Source: Actinacidiphila acididurans (GTDB taxonomy: Bacteria; Actinomycetota; Actinomycetes; Streptomycetales; Streptomycetaceae). From it: a stretch of DNA of 64,000 nucleotides. Shown here piece by piece: positions 25,624-33,744 of the stretch. The DNA lies in NCBI RefSeq assembly GCF_016918855.1, contig NZ_JADKYB010000027.1:62001-126000 (forward strand), in the 5' to 3' direction. The notes beneath the pieces are model-generated. The model ran no database searches. It saw only the letters and a list, made by a program, of their open reading frames with translations, and was not told the origin of the DNA. Both the position numbers and the translations under genes were made by a program. Position 1 is the stretch's first letter. The number at the start of each line of letters is the position of its first letter.

Positions 25624-27549
25624 ATGCCCACCACCAGTGCGTACCGGCCGGGAATCCGCAGTACGACCACCGCCGTGGCCACCGGGGTCACCGCCGCCGC
25701 CCTGCTGGCGGCCCTGTCCCTGGCCGGAGGCGCGCAGAGCGCCCAGGCGGCCACCAGCGGACTGGTCCGGGTCAACCAGGTCGGGTACACCGACACCGGT
25801 GCGAAGGAGGCGTTCCTGCTGGCCACATCGGCCGTGTCGGGGGCGACGTGGAAGCTGGTGGACGACGCGGGGGCGACCGCCGCGTCCGGTACGACCGGGG
25901 CCAGCCTGGGCAGCTGGAACTCGGCCTATCCCGCGGTTTATCTCATCGACTTCACCTCGGTGAAGACCGACGGCAGCTACCGCCTGGTGGTCGGCGGCGC
26001 GGCCACCGGCACCTCCCCCACCTTCACCATCGGCTCCGCCGCGGGCGTCTTCGGCCGCCCCGCGGCCGACGCCACCACCTTCTTCCAGGCCCAGCGCGAC
26101 GGCGCCGACACCGTCCCCGGGCAGCTCGGCCGCAAGCCCTCGCACCTGAACGACGCCAAGGCCACCGTCTACAACTGGCCCTCCTTCACCTCCTCCGACG
26201 GCGACACGATCAAGGCCGCGCCGACGAAGATCGGCGGTACGGTGGACGTCTCCGGGGGCTGGTTCGACGCCGGCGACTACCTGAAGTTCACCGAGACCAC
26301 CTCGTACGCGGTCGCCGCGCTGGAGATCGCGGCCCGGCAGACGGACGCCGCCGCCAGTTCCCCGCTGGCCGCCGAGGCCCAGCACGGCCTGGACTGGCTG
26401 GCGAAGATGTGGGACGGGACGAGCAAGACGCTGTACGTCCAGGTGGGGCTGGGCTCGGGCACCAGCAGCGGCAGCGTGGTGGGCGACCACGACGTGTGGC
26501 GGCTGCCGGAGCGCGACGACACCGACTCCGCCGACCCCTTCCTGAAGAACCGCCCGGTCTTCCGGGCCGCCGCCCCGGGCGCGCGGATCAGCCCCAACCA
26601 GGCCGGCCGGCTCGCCGCCGACTTCGCACTGGCCGCCCAGCGGTACGCGGCGAGCGACCCGGCGAAGGCGGCCTCGTACCTGTCCACGGCCGCGCAGATC
26701 TACGGCCTGGCCGACACCAGCCCCGGCACCCTGGTGACCACCGTGCCGTACGCGTACTACCCGGAGACCACCTGGCAGGACGACATGGCGCTGGGCGGGG
26801 CCGAACTCGCCCTGGCCGCGCAGAAGCTGGGCGACTCCCGGGCCCGCACCTGGCTGTCCCAGGCGGCGACCTGGGCCAAGGCCCACCAGGGCGAGGCGGA
26901 CGCGGACACGCTCAACATGTACGACACCAGTGCGCTCGCCGACCTCGACCTCGCCCAGGCGGTCAAGGCGGCCGGCAACCCGGCCGGCCTCGCGGTCGGT
27001 TACGACGACCTGATCAATTACGTGAAGGCCCAGATCACCACCGGTCAGAACCGGGCGAAGACCGATCCCTTCCACGCGGGCGCGATCTACAACGACTTCG
27101 ACGCCGACTCGCACGCGCTGGGCATGGCGGCCACCGTGCGGCTGTACCGGACGGTGACCGGCGACACCTCGTACAACAGGTTCGGCGTGCAGCAGCTCGA
27201 CTGGCTGCTGGGCGCGAACGCCTGGGGCACGTCCTTCATGGTCGGCGACGGCACGGCCTTCCCCAAGTGCACCGCGGGTCAGCTCGGCAACCTCGCCGGC
27301 AGCCTGGACGGCGCGGCCCCGCTGGAGGTCGGCGCGATCGTCAACGGCCCCAACGGCTCTGGCCAGTTCAGCGGGGGCCTGGGCGACTACCTGGACGGCA
27401 TGCGGCACTGCCCGGCGAGCGGCGACGCGTACAGCGCCTTCACCGGTCACGGCAGTACGTACGCCGACGACGTGCGGTCCTGGCAGAGCTCGGAACCGGC
27501 GCTGGACATGGACGCCTCGGGGCTGCTGGCGTTCTATCTGTCGAGCTGA
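25624..27549 (+). CDS. Secreted GH9 endoglucanase (cellulase)
   Basis: The 641-residue protein has a signal peptide (1-43, ending QSAQAA), an N-terminal Ig-like CelD_N domain (about 45-135; VRVNQVGYTDTGAKEAFL is typical) and a GH9 alpha6/alpha6 catalytic domain (about 145-641). The base region GGWFDAGDYLKFTE holds two Asp near 216 and 219. The proton-donor Glu lies in SSEPALDMDASGLLAF near 624. The usual GH9 PHHR motif is absent: where it is expected the protein has FPKCTAGQLGNL, as in one actinobacterial clade. No carbohydrate-binding module is attached. It hydrolyses beta-1,4-glucan outside the cell. Confidence 0.92.
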   Translation: MPTTSAYRPGIRSTTTAVATGVTAAALLAALSLAGGAQSAQAATSGLVRVNQVGYTDTGAKEAFLLATSAVSGATWKLVDDAGATAASGTTGASLGSWNSAYPAVYLIDFTSVKTDGSYRLVVGGAATGTSPTFTIGSAAGVFGRPAADATTFFQAQRDGADTVPGQLGRKPSHLNDAKATVYNWPSFTSSDGDTIKAAPTKIGGTVDVSGGWFDAGDYLKFTETTSYAVAALEIAARQTDAAASSPLAAEAQHGLDWLAKMWDGTSKTLYVQVGLGSGTSSGSVVGDHDVWRLPERDDTDSADPFLKNRPVFRAAAPGARISPNQAGRLAADFALAAQRYAASDPAKAASYLSTAAQIYGLADTSPGTLVTTVPYAYYPETTWQDDMALGGAELALAAQKLGDSRARTWLSQAATWAKAHQGEADADTLNMYDTSALADLDLAQAVKAAGNPAGLAVGYDDLINYVKAQITTGQNRAKTDPFHAGAIYNDFDADSHALGMAATVRLYRTVTGDTSYNRFGVQQLDWLLGANAWGTSFMVGDGTAFPKCTAGQLGNLAGSLDGAAPLEVGAIVNGPNGSGQFSGGLGDYLDGMRHCPASGDAYSAFTGHGSTYADDVRSWQSSEPALDMDASGLLAFYLSS

Positions 27550-27605
27550 GCTCCGCCGCCGAACGGCCCCAGCCGGGACCTGCTGCTGAACGGCCCCCGC
27601 AGCCG

Positions 27606-28160
27606 CTACAGCAGCAGGTCCTTGGTGACGAACCGGTAGTGCGGCCCGCTGGGCTGGATGACGAATTCCTCGCCCTGCGCGGTGAAGCCGAAGTGCTCGT
27701 AGAAGCCGGTCGCGGAGGTGCGGCCGTTGCACCAGACGAGCGCGGCGCCGCGGTCCGCGGCCTCGCGCATCCCCGCCTTGAGGGCCGCGGCGCCGAAGCC
27801 GAGGCCGCGGACCTCGGGCGCGCTGCCCATGCCGCGGAAGCGGAACGCCGCGGCACTGTCGCCGGGCAGCGGGTCCGGGAAGAAGGTGACGCAGCCGCGC
27901 ACCGCGCCCTGCTCGTCGTACGCCGCGACGTGGAAGACGTCGCCGCGCGCGTCCTCCGGGTAGACGGCGGTCTCGCGCGGCATCCCGGTGCGCAGCACCG
28001 CCCAGCGCAGGGCGAAGATCTCCTCGACCGGCGCGACTGCGGTGCGTATCGCCTCGGGCGCCGCCTCGGGCGCCGCCTCGGGCGCCGCCTCGGGTGTCAG
28101 CTGGGGCGCCGACTCGGGTGTCGTCTGGGGCGTCAGCTCGGGCGTCGACTCAGCGGGCAT
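27606..28160 (-). CDS. GNAT family N-acetyltransferase with repetitive N-terminal leader
   Basis: The 184-residue protein starts at ATG 28160. Its first 37 residues are a repeat of about four residues (PEAA/PELT) encoded by the 12-bp DNA repeats at 28051-28146. Residues 38-184 form a compact GNAT domain: EEIFALRWAVLR, FRGMGSAPEVRGLGFGAAAL (the acetyl-CoA loop, RGxGxGxxL type), ALVWCNGRTSATGFYEHFGF and a closing HYRFVTKDL. It resembles the ElaA/YjcF-like small acetyltransferases. The substrate is unknown. It is convergent with the GH9 gene and lies 104 bp downstream of the FAD oxidoreductase on the same strand. Confidence 0.82.
   Translation of the reverse strand: MPAESTPELTPQTTPESAPQLTPEAAPEAAPEAAPEAIRTAVAPVEEIFALRWAVLRTGMPRETAVYPEDARGDVFHVAAYDEQGAVRGCVTFFPDPLPGDSAAAFRFRGMGSAPEVRGLGFGAAALKAGMREAADRGAALVWCNGRTSATGFYEHFGFTAQGEEFVIQPSGPHYRFVTKDLLL
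28051..28146. repeat. 12-bp tandem repeats inside the acetyltransferase gene
   Basis: About eight 12-bp units run through the start of the coding sequence. Units at 28051, 28063 and 28075 are exact copies of GCCTCGGGCGCC, and later ones are degenerate. Because 12 is a multiple of three, changes in copy number keep the frame and alter only leader length. Confidence 0.85.
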
Positions 28161-28264
28161 CAAGCGGTGTCCTTCCCGGTGTGCGGCCCGGCCCGCCGCC
28201 CGCGTCCCGTGACGCACGGGCGCACACGGCGGACGACGCTGGATGGCGACGGAAAAGGGCCTGG

Positions 28265-29527
28265 TCAGTCCAGGAAAGAGGGTAGTGGCACGGACGGATC
28301 GGACAGCGCCTCGGGGTCGACCTGGCGGCCGGAGCGGATGAGCTGCTGGATGGTGTCGGTGACGTCCCACACATTGACGTTCATCCCGGCCAGCACCCGG
28401 CCCTCGCGCAGCCAGAAGGCGATGAACTGCCGTTTTCCGACGTCGCCGCGGGCCACCACCTGGTCGTAGCTGCCGGGCGCCGCGTGGCCCGAGAACTCCA
28501 TGCCCAGGTCGTACTGGTCGGTGAAGAAGTACGGGATCCGGTCGTAGCTGACCGGGCGGCCGAGCATGGCGCGGGCGGCGGCGGGGCCGCCGTTGAGGGC
28601 GTTGGCCCAGTGCTCGACCCGCAGCCGCACCCCCAGTAGCGGGTGCTGGGCGCCGGCCACGTCGCCGGCGGCGAAGATGTCGGGGTCGGAGGTGCGCAGC
28701 GAGGCGTCCACCGCGATGCCGCCGCCCTCCTCCCGGCCGGCCAGGGCGAGCCCGGCGGTCTCGGCGAGCGCGATGCGCGGGGCGGCGCCGATGGCGGCGA
28801 GCACGTCGTGCGCCGGGTGCTCCTCGCCGTCGTCGGTGACCGCGGCCAGCACCATGCCGTCCTGGCCGGTGATCTCGGTGAGCCGGGCGCCGAAGCGGAA
28901 CCGTACGCCGTGCTCGGCGTGCAGGTCGGTGAAGACGGCGCCCAGTTCCGGGCCGAGCACGGCGTGCAGCGGCGTCGGCTCGGGTTCCACCACGGTGACC
29001 TCGGCGCCGTAGCCGCGGGCTGCCGCGGCGACCTCCAGGCCGATCCAGCCGGCGCCGGCGATCACCAGGTGGCCGTTCTCCCGCCCCAGACTGGTCAGCA
29101 CGTGCCGCAGCCGGTCGGCGTGGGCGAGCCGGCGCAGATGGTGCACGCCGGCCAGGTCGGTGCCGGGAATGTCCAGGCGGCGCGGCTCGGAGCCGGTGGC
29201 CAGGAGCAGCTTGTCGTACTGGAGCACGGTGCCGTCGCCGAGCGCCACGGTGTGGGCGACGCGGTCCAGGTGCACCACGGGCTGGCCGAGGTGCAGTTCC
29301 ACGTCGTGCTCGGCGTACCAGCCGGGCTGCTGGACGAAGACGGAGTCGCGGGCCGCGGCGCCGGTCAGGTAGCCCTTGGACAGCGGTGGACGTTCGTAGG
29401 GGTGGTCGCGCTCGTCGCCGATCAGTATCACCCGGCCGGTGAATCCCTCGGAACGCAGCGTCTCCGCGGCTTTCGCCCCGGCGAGCCCCGCTCCGACGAT
29501 CACGAAGGTCTGGTGTGCGTCCACCAC
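28265..29527 (-). CDS. FAD/NAD(P)-dependent ferredoxin-reductase-like oxidoreductase
   Basis: GTG at 29527 follows GGGGAGG at a 6-bp spacing. The 420-residue protein has an N-terminal FAD-binding motif (FVIVGAGLAGAKAAETL) and the ERPPLSK segment typical of ferredoxin reductases. An NAD(P) motif (LVIAGAGWIGLEVAAAARGYG) lies in the middle, the second FAD contact is TSDPDIFAAGDVA, and a C-terminal reductase domain (EFSGHA, RQFIAFWLREGRVLAGMNVNVW) ends the chain. It should pass electrons from NAD(P)H to a ferredoxin or Rieske partner, usually a cytochrome P450 or oxygenase; none is adjacent. Confidence 0.88.
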   Translation of the reverse strand: MVDAHQTFVIVGAGLAGAKAAETLRSEGFTGRVILIGDERDHPYERPPLSKGYLTGAAARDSVFVQQPGWYAEHDVELHLGQPVVHLDRVAHTVALGDGTVLQYDKLLLATGSEPRRLDIPGTDLAGVHHLRRLAHADRLRHVLTSLGRENGHLVIAGAGWIGLEVAAAARGYGAEVTVVEPEPTPLHAVLGPELGAVFTDLHAEHGVRFRFGARLTEITGQDGMVLAAVTDDGEEHPAHDVLAAIGAAPRIALAETAGLALAGREEGGGIAVDASLRTSDPDIFAAGDVAGAQHPLLGVRLRVEHWANALNGGPAAARAMLGRPVSYDRIPYFFTDQYDLGMEFSGHAAPGSYDQVVARGDVGKRQFIAFWLREGRVLAGMNVNVWDVTDTIQQLIRSGRQVDPEALSDPSVPLPSFLD

Positions 29528-30020
29528 TGTGCGCCTCCCCTGCCGGTCGTTCGTTACGGTCGAGCGTCCCGCACGGCCGGTGCCGTCCGGAAGAGCGCCG
29601 CGCCGGACCGCGGGTCCCGCCGGTCGCGCCCGGCACGGCACCGCTCACCACGGCAAAGCGCTCGGGCGTGCCCTCGCGTCCTGGTCGTACGTGTGCGTGT
29701 GACCCCTTGATCCTTGATCACCGAAGTGAGAGTACGCCTGGGGGCGCGGCCGGGGTCAACGCCCGCGTCACCCTCGTGTACGGCGAGGTGGTGCGCGTAC
29801 GGGGGATGTGGGCGCCGGGAACGGGGGCGCGCGGAGGGCTGACGGCGGCGTACGGAGGCGTGGACGGCGGGTGTACGGCGGGGGTACGGGAGGCGTTGGG
29901 CACGGTCGAGGGGGGCTGGTCAAGGGGCTGGTCAGGGGGCTGCCTGCGGGCCGTCCAGGGGCGTTTGCGGGCCGTCGCGGTGGCCGTGCGGCAGCGGTCA
30001 GCGCGGCGGTGCGCAGCCGG
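29528..30020. other. 493-bp intergenic region
   Basis: It lies upstream of the FAD oxidoreductase and downstream of the dGTPase gene, both on the minus strand. The core GGGGCTGGTCA occurs twice in tandem near 29911-29940. No credible gene or strong operator is seen. The possible frames are short and Pro/Arg-rich. Confidence 0.35.
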
Positions 30021-31343
30021 TCAGCCGACCGTCATGCGGCGGTGCAGGGCGGTCGCGGCCGCGTCGGTGAGGGAGGCTATCTGGTCGACCACCACCCGGC
30101 GGCGGGAGCGGTCGTCGGGCGCGGCCAGGAAGAGCGCGCGGAACTGCGGGTCCAGGCCTTCCGGCGCCCTGGCCGACAGCTCGGAGGCCAGTTCGCCGAT
30201 CACCACGCGCTGCTCGGCGCGCCGCCGGGCATGGGCGGCGCGCTGCATCACGAAGCAGTCGGCCACCGCCTTGAGCACGGCGCACTCCAAGCGCTGCTCG
30301 ACGGGCACCACCAGCTCCGCCGCGTACCGGGTCAGCCGGGCGGAGCCGTGGCGGGCCCGGGTGGCGCCCTCGGCGGCCAGGCAGAAGCGGCCGATGAGCT
30401 GGCTGCCCGCGTCCTTGAGACGGGCCTGGTCCAGCGCGGAGCCGTCGTAGCGGCGCGGCCACCAGGGCTGGGCGAGCAGCCGGTCCAGGGCCTCGGCCAG
30501 CTCCGCGGCGCCGGTGCCGGGCGGGGCGTAGCGGGCGGCGGCGCAGCGGAAGACCTCGGCGCGCTCGTCGGCGGACAGCAGCGCCCGCGGGTCGATGTGG
30601 CCGGCCTGCAGGCCGTCCTCGACGTCGTGCACCGAATACGCCACGTCGTCCGACCAGTCCATGACCTGGGCCTCGAAACACTGCCGCCCGTCGGGCGCGC
30701 CCTCGCGCAGCCAGCGGAAGACCGGCAGGTCGTCCTCGTACACCCCGAACTTGGGGCTGGCCGGCGCGGTGGGGTGGGCGCCGCGCGGCCACGGGTACTT
30801 TGTGGCCGCGTCCAGGGCCGCGCGGGTGAGGTTCAGCCCGACGCTGGCGGGGGTGCCGTCCGGGCCGTCGGTGAACCGCTTGGGCTCGATCCGGGTGAGC
30901 AGCCGCAGGCTCTGCGCGTTGCCCTCGAAGCCGCCGCAGTCCGCGGCGAACTCGGCGAGCACCACCTCGCCGTTGTGCCCGAACGGCGGATGGCCCAGGT
31001 CGTGCGCAAGACAGGCGGTCTCCACCAGGTCAGGGTCGCAGCCCAACGCGGCGCCCAGTTCCCGGCCCACCTGCGCGCACTCCAGCGAGTGGGTGAGCCG
31101 GGTGCGCGGGCTGGTGTCGGTGACCGCGGTGCCGCCCACCCCGGGGTCGACGACCTGGGTCTTGCCGGCGAGCCGGCGCAGCGCCGCCGAGTGCAGCACC
31201 CGCGCCCGGTCGCGCTGAAAGGCGGTACGTCCGGGCCGCTTGTCGGGCTCCGGCACGTACCGCGCCATGTCCGTGTCCCCGTACGGGCCCCAGCGCTCGT
31301 ACGGGCCCGGATACGCGAGGGCCGACCGGTCGTCTCCTTCCAT
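30021..31343 (-). CDS. dgt: Deoxyguanosinetriphosphate triphosphohydrolase-like HD protein
   Basis: The 440-residue protein contains the HD-domain metal ligands in RLTHSLECAQ and LAHDLGHPPFGHNGE, an Asp in MDWSDDVAYSVHD, and the N-terminal FQRDRARVLHSAALRRLAGKTQV region of the dGTPase family. These enzymes split dNTPs into deoxynucleoside and triphosphate and help control dNTP pools. ATG 31343 (MEGDDRSALAYPG) is preferred; slightly longer starts up to 31382 exist, but none has a clear ribosome site. The cbiX-like gene lies 55 bp upstream on the same strand. In actinomycetes this gene often sits near dnaG, as here. Confidence 0.88.
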   Translation of the reverse strand: MEGDDRSALAYPGPYERWGPYGDTDMARYVPEPDKRPGRTAFQRDRARVLHSAALRRLAGKTQVVDPGVGGTAVTDTSPRTRLTHSLECAQVGRELGAALGCDPDLVETACLAHDLGHPPFGHNGEVVLAEFAADCGGFEGNAQSLRLLTRIEPKRFTDGPDGTPASVGLNLTRAALDAATKYPWPRGAHPTAPASPKFGVYEDDLPVFRWLREGAPDGRQCFEAQVMDWSDDVAYSVHDVEDGLQAGHIDPRALLSADERAEVFRCAAARYAPPGTGAAELAEALDRLLAQPWWPRRYDGSALDQARLKDAGSQLIGRFCLAAEGATRARHGSARLTRYAAELVVPVEQRLECAVLKAVADCFVMQRAAHARRRAEQRVVIGELASELSARAPEGLDPQFRALFLAAPDDRSRRRVVVDQIASLTDAAATALHRRMTVG

Positions 31344-31397
31344 GCCAACGACGGTAACCGCCCGCACCGACATTGGGGACAAGCCGACGTGTACGGG

Positions 31398-32192
31398 TCA
31401 GCCACGTCCGGCGGCGAGCAGGTGGCGCGACGGCGGGAAGCCGGCGGCCGCGCGGTCGTAGCGGTGCAGCACCAGTTCTGCCATCGCGTCCTGGGCGCCG
31501 AGCGGGGCGGCGACGATCCAGGGCGCCGCCTGGGCGCTCTGCGCCGCGAACCGGCCGGGGGCGGTGAAGCAGGAGGCGACCGCGATGCGCGACAGCCCCC
31601 TTGCGGCGAGTTCGGCGAGGGCCTGCGGGACGGTGGGCGCGGCGGCCGAGGCATAAGCGGGCAGCACCGGCACCCCGCCGAGCCGGGCGCTGAGAAGGGC
31701 GGCGGTACGGGAGGTGTCGGCGGCCGACTCCGGGTCGCGCGAACCGGCCGCCGCAAGGACGAGGGCGTGCCCTGGTGCCCGGTTTCCGGCCGGCCAGCCC
31801 GCCTCCAGGAGGCGGGTGTGCAGTGCGCGGGCGAGCAGCGGGTGCGGGCCGAGGGCGCCGGCGACCACGCCGTGCACCCTGGGCGCGCCGGCCAGTGCGG
31901 CGGGCAGGTCGTGCTTGACGTGATAGCCGCGGCCCAGGAGCAGCGGCACCAGGACCGCGGGGCCGCGGATCCCGGCGAGGGTGTCGGTGAGCAGCGGCTC
32001 GTTGAGCTCCACGTGCCCGAGCCGCACGTCCAGCCCGGGCCGCAGCTCCCGCACCCGCGCCAGCAGCGCGCGTACCACCGGAAGCGCGCGCGGATCGCGG
32101 CTGCCGTGCGCGACCGCCACCAGCACCGGCCGGCCCGCCGGTGTCGCGGGGCCGGCCGGCCGGTGGGCTGCGGGGCTCGGGATGCTGGTCAC
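31398..32192 (-). CDS. Sirohydrochlorin chelatase (CbiX/SirB family)
   Basis: The 264-residue protein has two CbiX-like halves. The first contains VAVAHGSRDPRA (residues about 25-36), with the metal-binding His, and VPLLLGRGYHVKHDL; the second has a degenerate ALVLAAAGSRDPES with no His. HGSRDP and the GYHVKxD motif mark class II chelatases, which insert iron (siroheme) or cobalt (B12) into sirohydrochlorin. Siroheme is the cofactor of the nitrite reductase encoded at 54256-57314, so an iron role is plausible, though B12 cannot be ruled out. It lies just upstream of dgt on the same strand. Confidence 0.85.
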   Translation of the reverse strand: MTSIPSPAAHRPAGPATPAGRPVLVAVAHGSRDPRALPVVRALLARVRELRPGLDVRLGHVELNEPLLTDTLAGIRGPAVLVPLLLGRGYHVKHDLPAALAGAPRVHGVVAGALGPHPLLARALHTRLLEAGWPAGNRAPGHALVLAAAGSRDPESAADTSRTAALLSARLGGVPVLPAYASAAAPTVPQALAELAARGLSRIAVASCFTAPGRFAAQSAQAAPWIVAAPLGAQDAMAELVLHRYDRAAAGFPPSRHLLAAGRG

Positions 32193-32333
32193 AGTGGGAT
32201 CGTCCGGGTCGGGCGTTGCACCGCCGTGTGCGGGCGGCTAAGGGCCGGTGTCGGTGCTCTCACCAGGGTACGGCGGCGGTGTGAGGGGCCGTGCCGGACG
32301 TAGGAGGCGTACGGCTCCCCGGGCGCTCCCGGT

Positions 32334-32774
32334 TCACGGCCCGGTCCGCCGCAGCCAGTCGTCGTCGCGCACCCGCACACCCGAGACGCGCAGCTCGCGG
32401 GCTATGCGGTCGGCGGCGAAGTAGGTCCAGGCGTCCGTTGCGGCGCCGTCCGCGGCGCGCACCTGTACCCGCACCCGCTCGTAGTGGTTGCCGGTCCCGC
32501 CCGGGGTGTAGTCCTCCAGCTTGTCGAGGTCGGCGAGCACTTCGTCGTACACGTCGTCGGCGACGGCGGCGACCTGCCCGCGCACTGCGGCGGCGCCGTC
32601 CGGATCGGGGACGGCGTAGGGGTACGGGTAGGGGCGGCCGGAGCCGTGGAAGAGCAGGGCGCCGGGGAGTTCCGCGGGAGTCCAGGACAGGGTCCGGCCG
32701 GCCAGCAGCGGGTGGTTGCGCTCGCCGGGCAGCAGCGTGCCGTAGACGAAGAACGGCAGGTGACGGGGGGTCAG
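32334..32774 (-). CDS. Gamma-glutamylcyclotransferase-like protein, probable CTG start
   Basis: The frame ending at TGA 32334 encodes HLPFFVYGTLLPGERNHPLL, which is the YGTL substrate loop of the GGCT (AIG2-like) fold, and then DKLEDYTPGGTGNHYERVRV with the catalytic-type Glu region. The frame has an in-frame stop just upstream and no ATG, GTG or TTG before this motif. The only start that keeps it is CTG at 32774, which follows GGAGG at a 5-bp spacing (GGAGGCCGTCCTG). Starting at the first GTG (32585) would delete the YGTL loop. The protein would be 146 residues. It is divergent from the DUF4132 gene, with 82 bp between. Confidence 0.72.
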   Translation of the reverse strand: MTPRHLPFFVYGTLLPGERNHPLLAGRTLSWTPAELPGALLFHGSGRPYPYPYAVPDPDGAAAVRGQVAAVADDVYDEVLADLDKLEDYTPGGTGNHYERVRVQVRAADGAATDAWTYFAADRIARELRVSGVRVRDDDWLRRTGP

Positions 32775-32856
32775 GACGGCCTCCGGGGGGCGTTGTCAGT
32801 GGTGCCACCTAGTGTGATCGACATCGCTGAGGGACGGTATCGGGAGGGGCCCTGTC

Positions 32857-33744
32857 ATGGGGTGGATCGAGACGGCGGAGGGATACGCCGTCACGCTGGA
32901 CGGCACCAAGGTCGTGTGCCGCAATGCCGCCGGGCGCACGCTGCGTCAGGTGCCGGGCAAGCTGCGCGACGACCCGGAAGTGGTGCGGCTGCGCCAGCTC
33001 GCGCAGTGGCTGGAGCGGCACGAGCGGGAGTGCCTGGCGCAGGCCGACGCCTGGCTCGTGCGGTCGCTGCCGGTGCCGGCCGCGCTGCTGGCCCGGGTCT
33101 GGCCCGATCCGGCCTGGCAGGAGGCGCTGCGGGACCTGGTGGTGGCGCCGGTGGCCGAGGACGGCGGCCCGGACCTGACCCGCGCGGGCTTCCTGCGCGA
33201 CGCGGACCCCGCGCGCGGCCTGGGTGTGGTGGACCTGGACGGGGACTCGGTGCGGCTTTCGGCGGACGCCGTGCTGATCCCGCACCCCGTGCTGCTCCAG
33301 GACCCCGCGGACCTGGACGACCTGCGGGAGTTCGCGGCGGAGCTGGACGTGACCCAGCGCGTCGGCCAGCTCTTCCGCGAGGTGTGGCGGCGCGGGGCGG
33401 ACGTGCCGGCCGCGGCCGCTGCCCTGGACACGTACGCGGGCGGCCGGTTCGAGCAGTTGCGGCACGCCACCGCGCGGGCGGTGCAGCACGGCTACCGGGT
33501 GCGCGGCGGTTACGCGACCTGCCAGGTCGTCGAGGACGGTCGTCCGGTGGAGGCCGCGCTGTGGCTCGGCGACGACTATCCGGAGGCCGAGGCGGTCACC
33601 GGTGACCTGGAGTGGCGGGACGCCGGGGGCGGCCGGCTGCGGCTGGGCGAGGTGGGCCCGGTGGCCTGGTCGGAGGGGGAACGGATGGCGTCGCTGGTGT
33701 ACGCGGGGCGCGTCGTGGCGGAGGAAGAGGAGGGGGACCGGTGA
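32857..33744 (+). CDS. DUF4132 domain protein, first gene of a MoxR-VWA module
   Basis: The 295-residue protein starts GWIETAEGYAVTLDGTKVVC. It then shows the DUF4132 layout: a VPGKLRDDPEVVRLRQL linker, an LVRSLPVPAALLARVWPDP segment and a predicted beta-rich part ending IPHPVLLQDPADLDDLREF and VGQLFREVW. DUF4132 is known from E. coli YehI (also called MolR), whose function is unclear. Its stop overlaps the GTG of the next gene by 4 bp, so it is coupled to the 1675-residue protein. The acidic C-terminus ends in EEEEGDR. No membrane segment or catalytic motif is visible. Confidence 0.78.
   Translation: MGWIETAEGYAVTLDGTKVVCRNAAGRTLRQVPGKLRDDPEVVRLRQLAQWLERHERECLAQADAWLVRSLPVPAALLARVWPDPAWQEALRDLVVAPVAEDGGPDLTRAGFLRDADPARGLGVVDLDGDSVRLSADAVLIPHPVLLQDPADLDDLREFAAELDVTQRVGQLFREVWRRGADVPAAAAALDTYAGGRFEQLRHATARAVQHGYRVRGGYATCQVVEDGRPVEAALWLGDDYPEAEAVTGDLEWRDAGGGRLRLGEVGPVAWSEGERMASLVYAGRVVAEEEEGDR

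Noticed and set aside
29718..29903. A 61-residue minus-strand frame in the gap before dgt
   Set aside because: It is Pro/Thr/Ala-rich, short, without ribosome site or recognisable motif.
32260..32808. A GTG-started frame opposite the DUF4132 upstream region
   Set aside because: It overlaps the gamma-glutamylcyclotransferase in another frame and is Arg/Pro-rich. The YGTL-containing frame is the real one.
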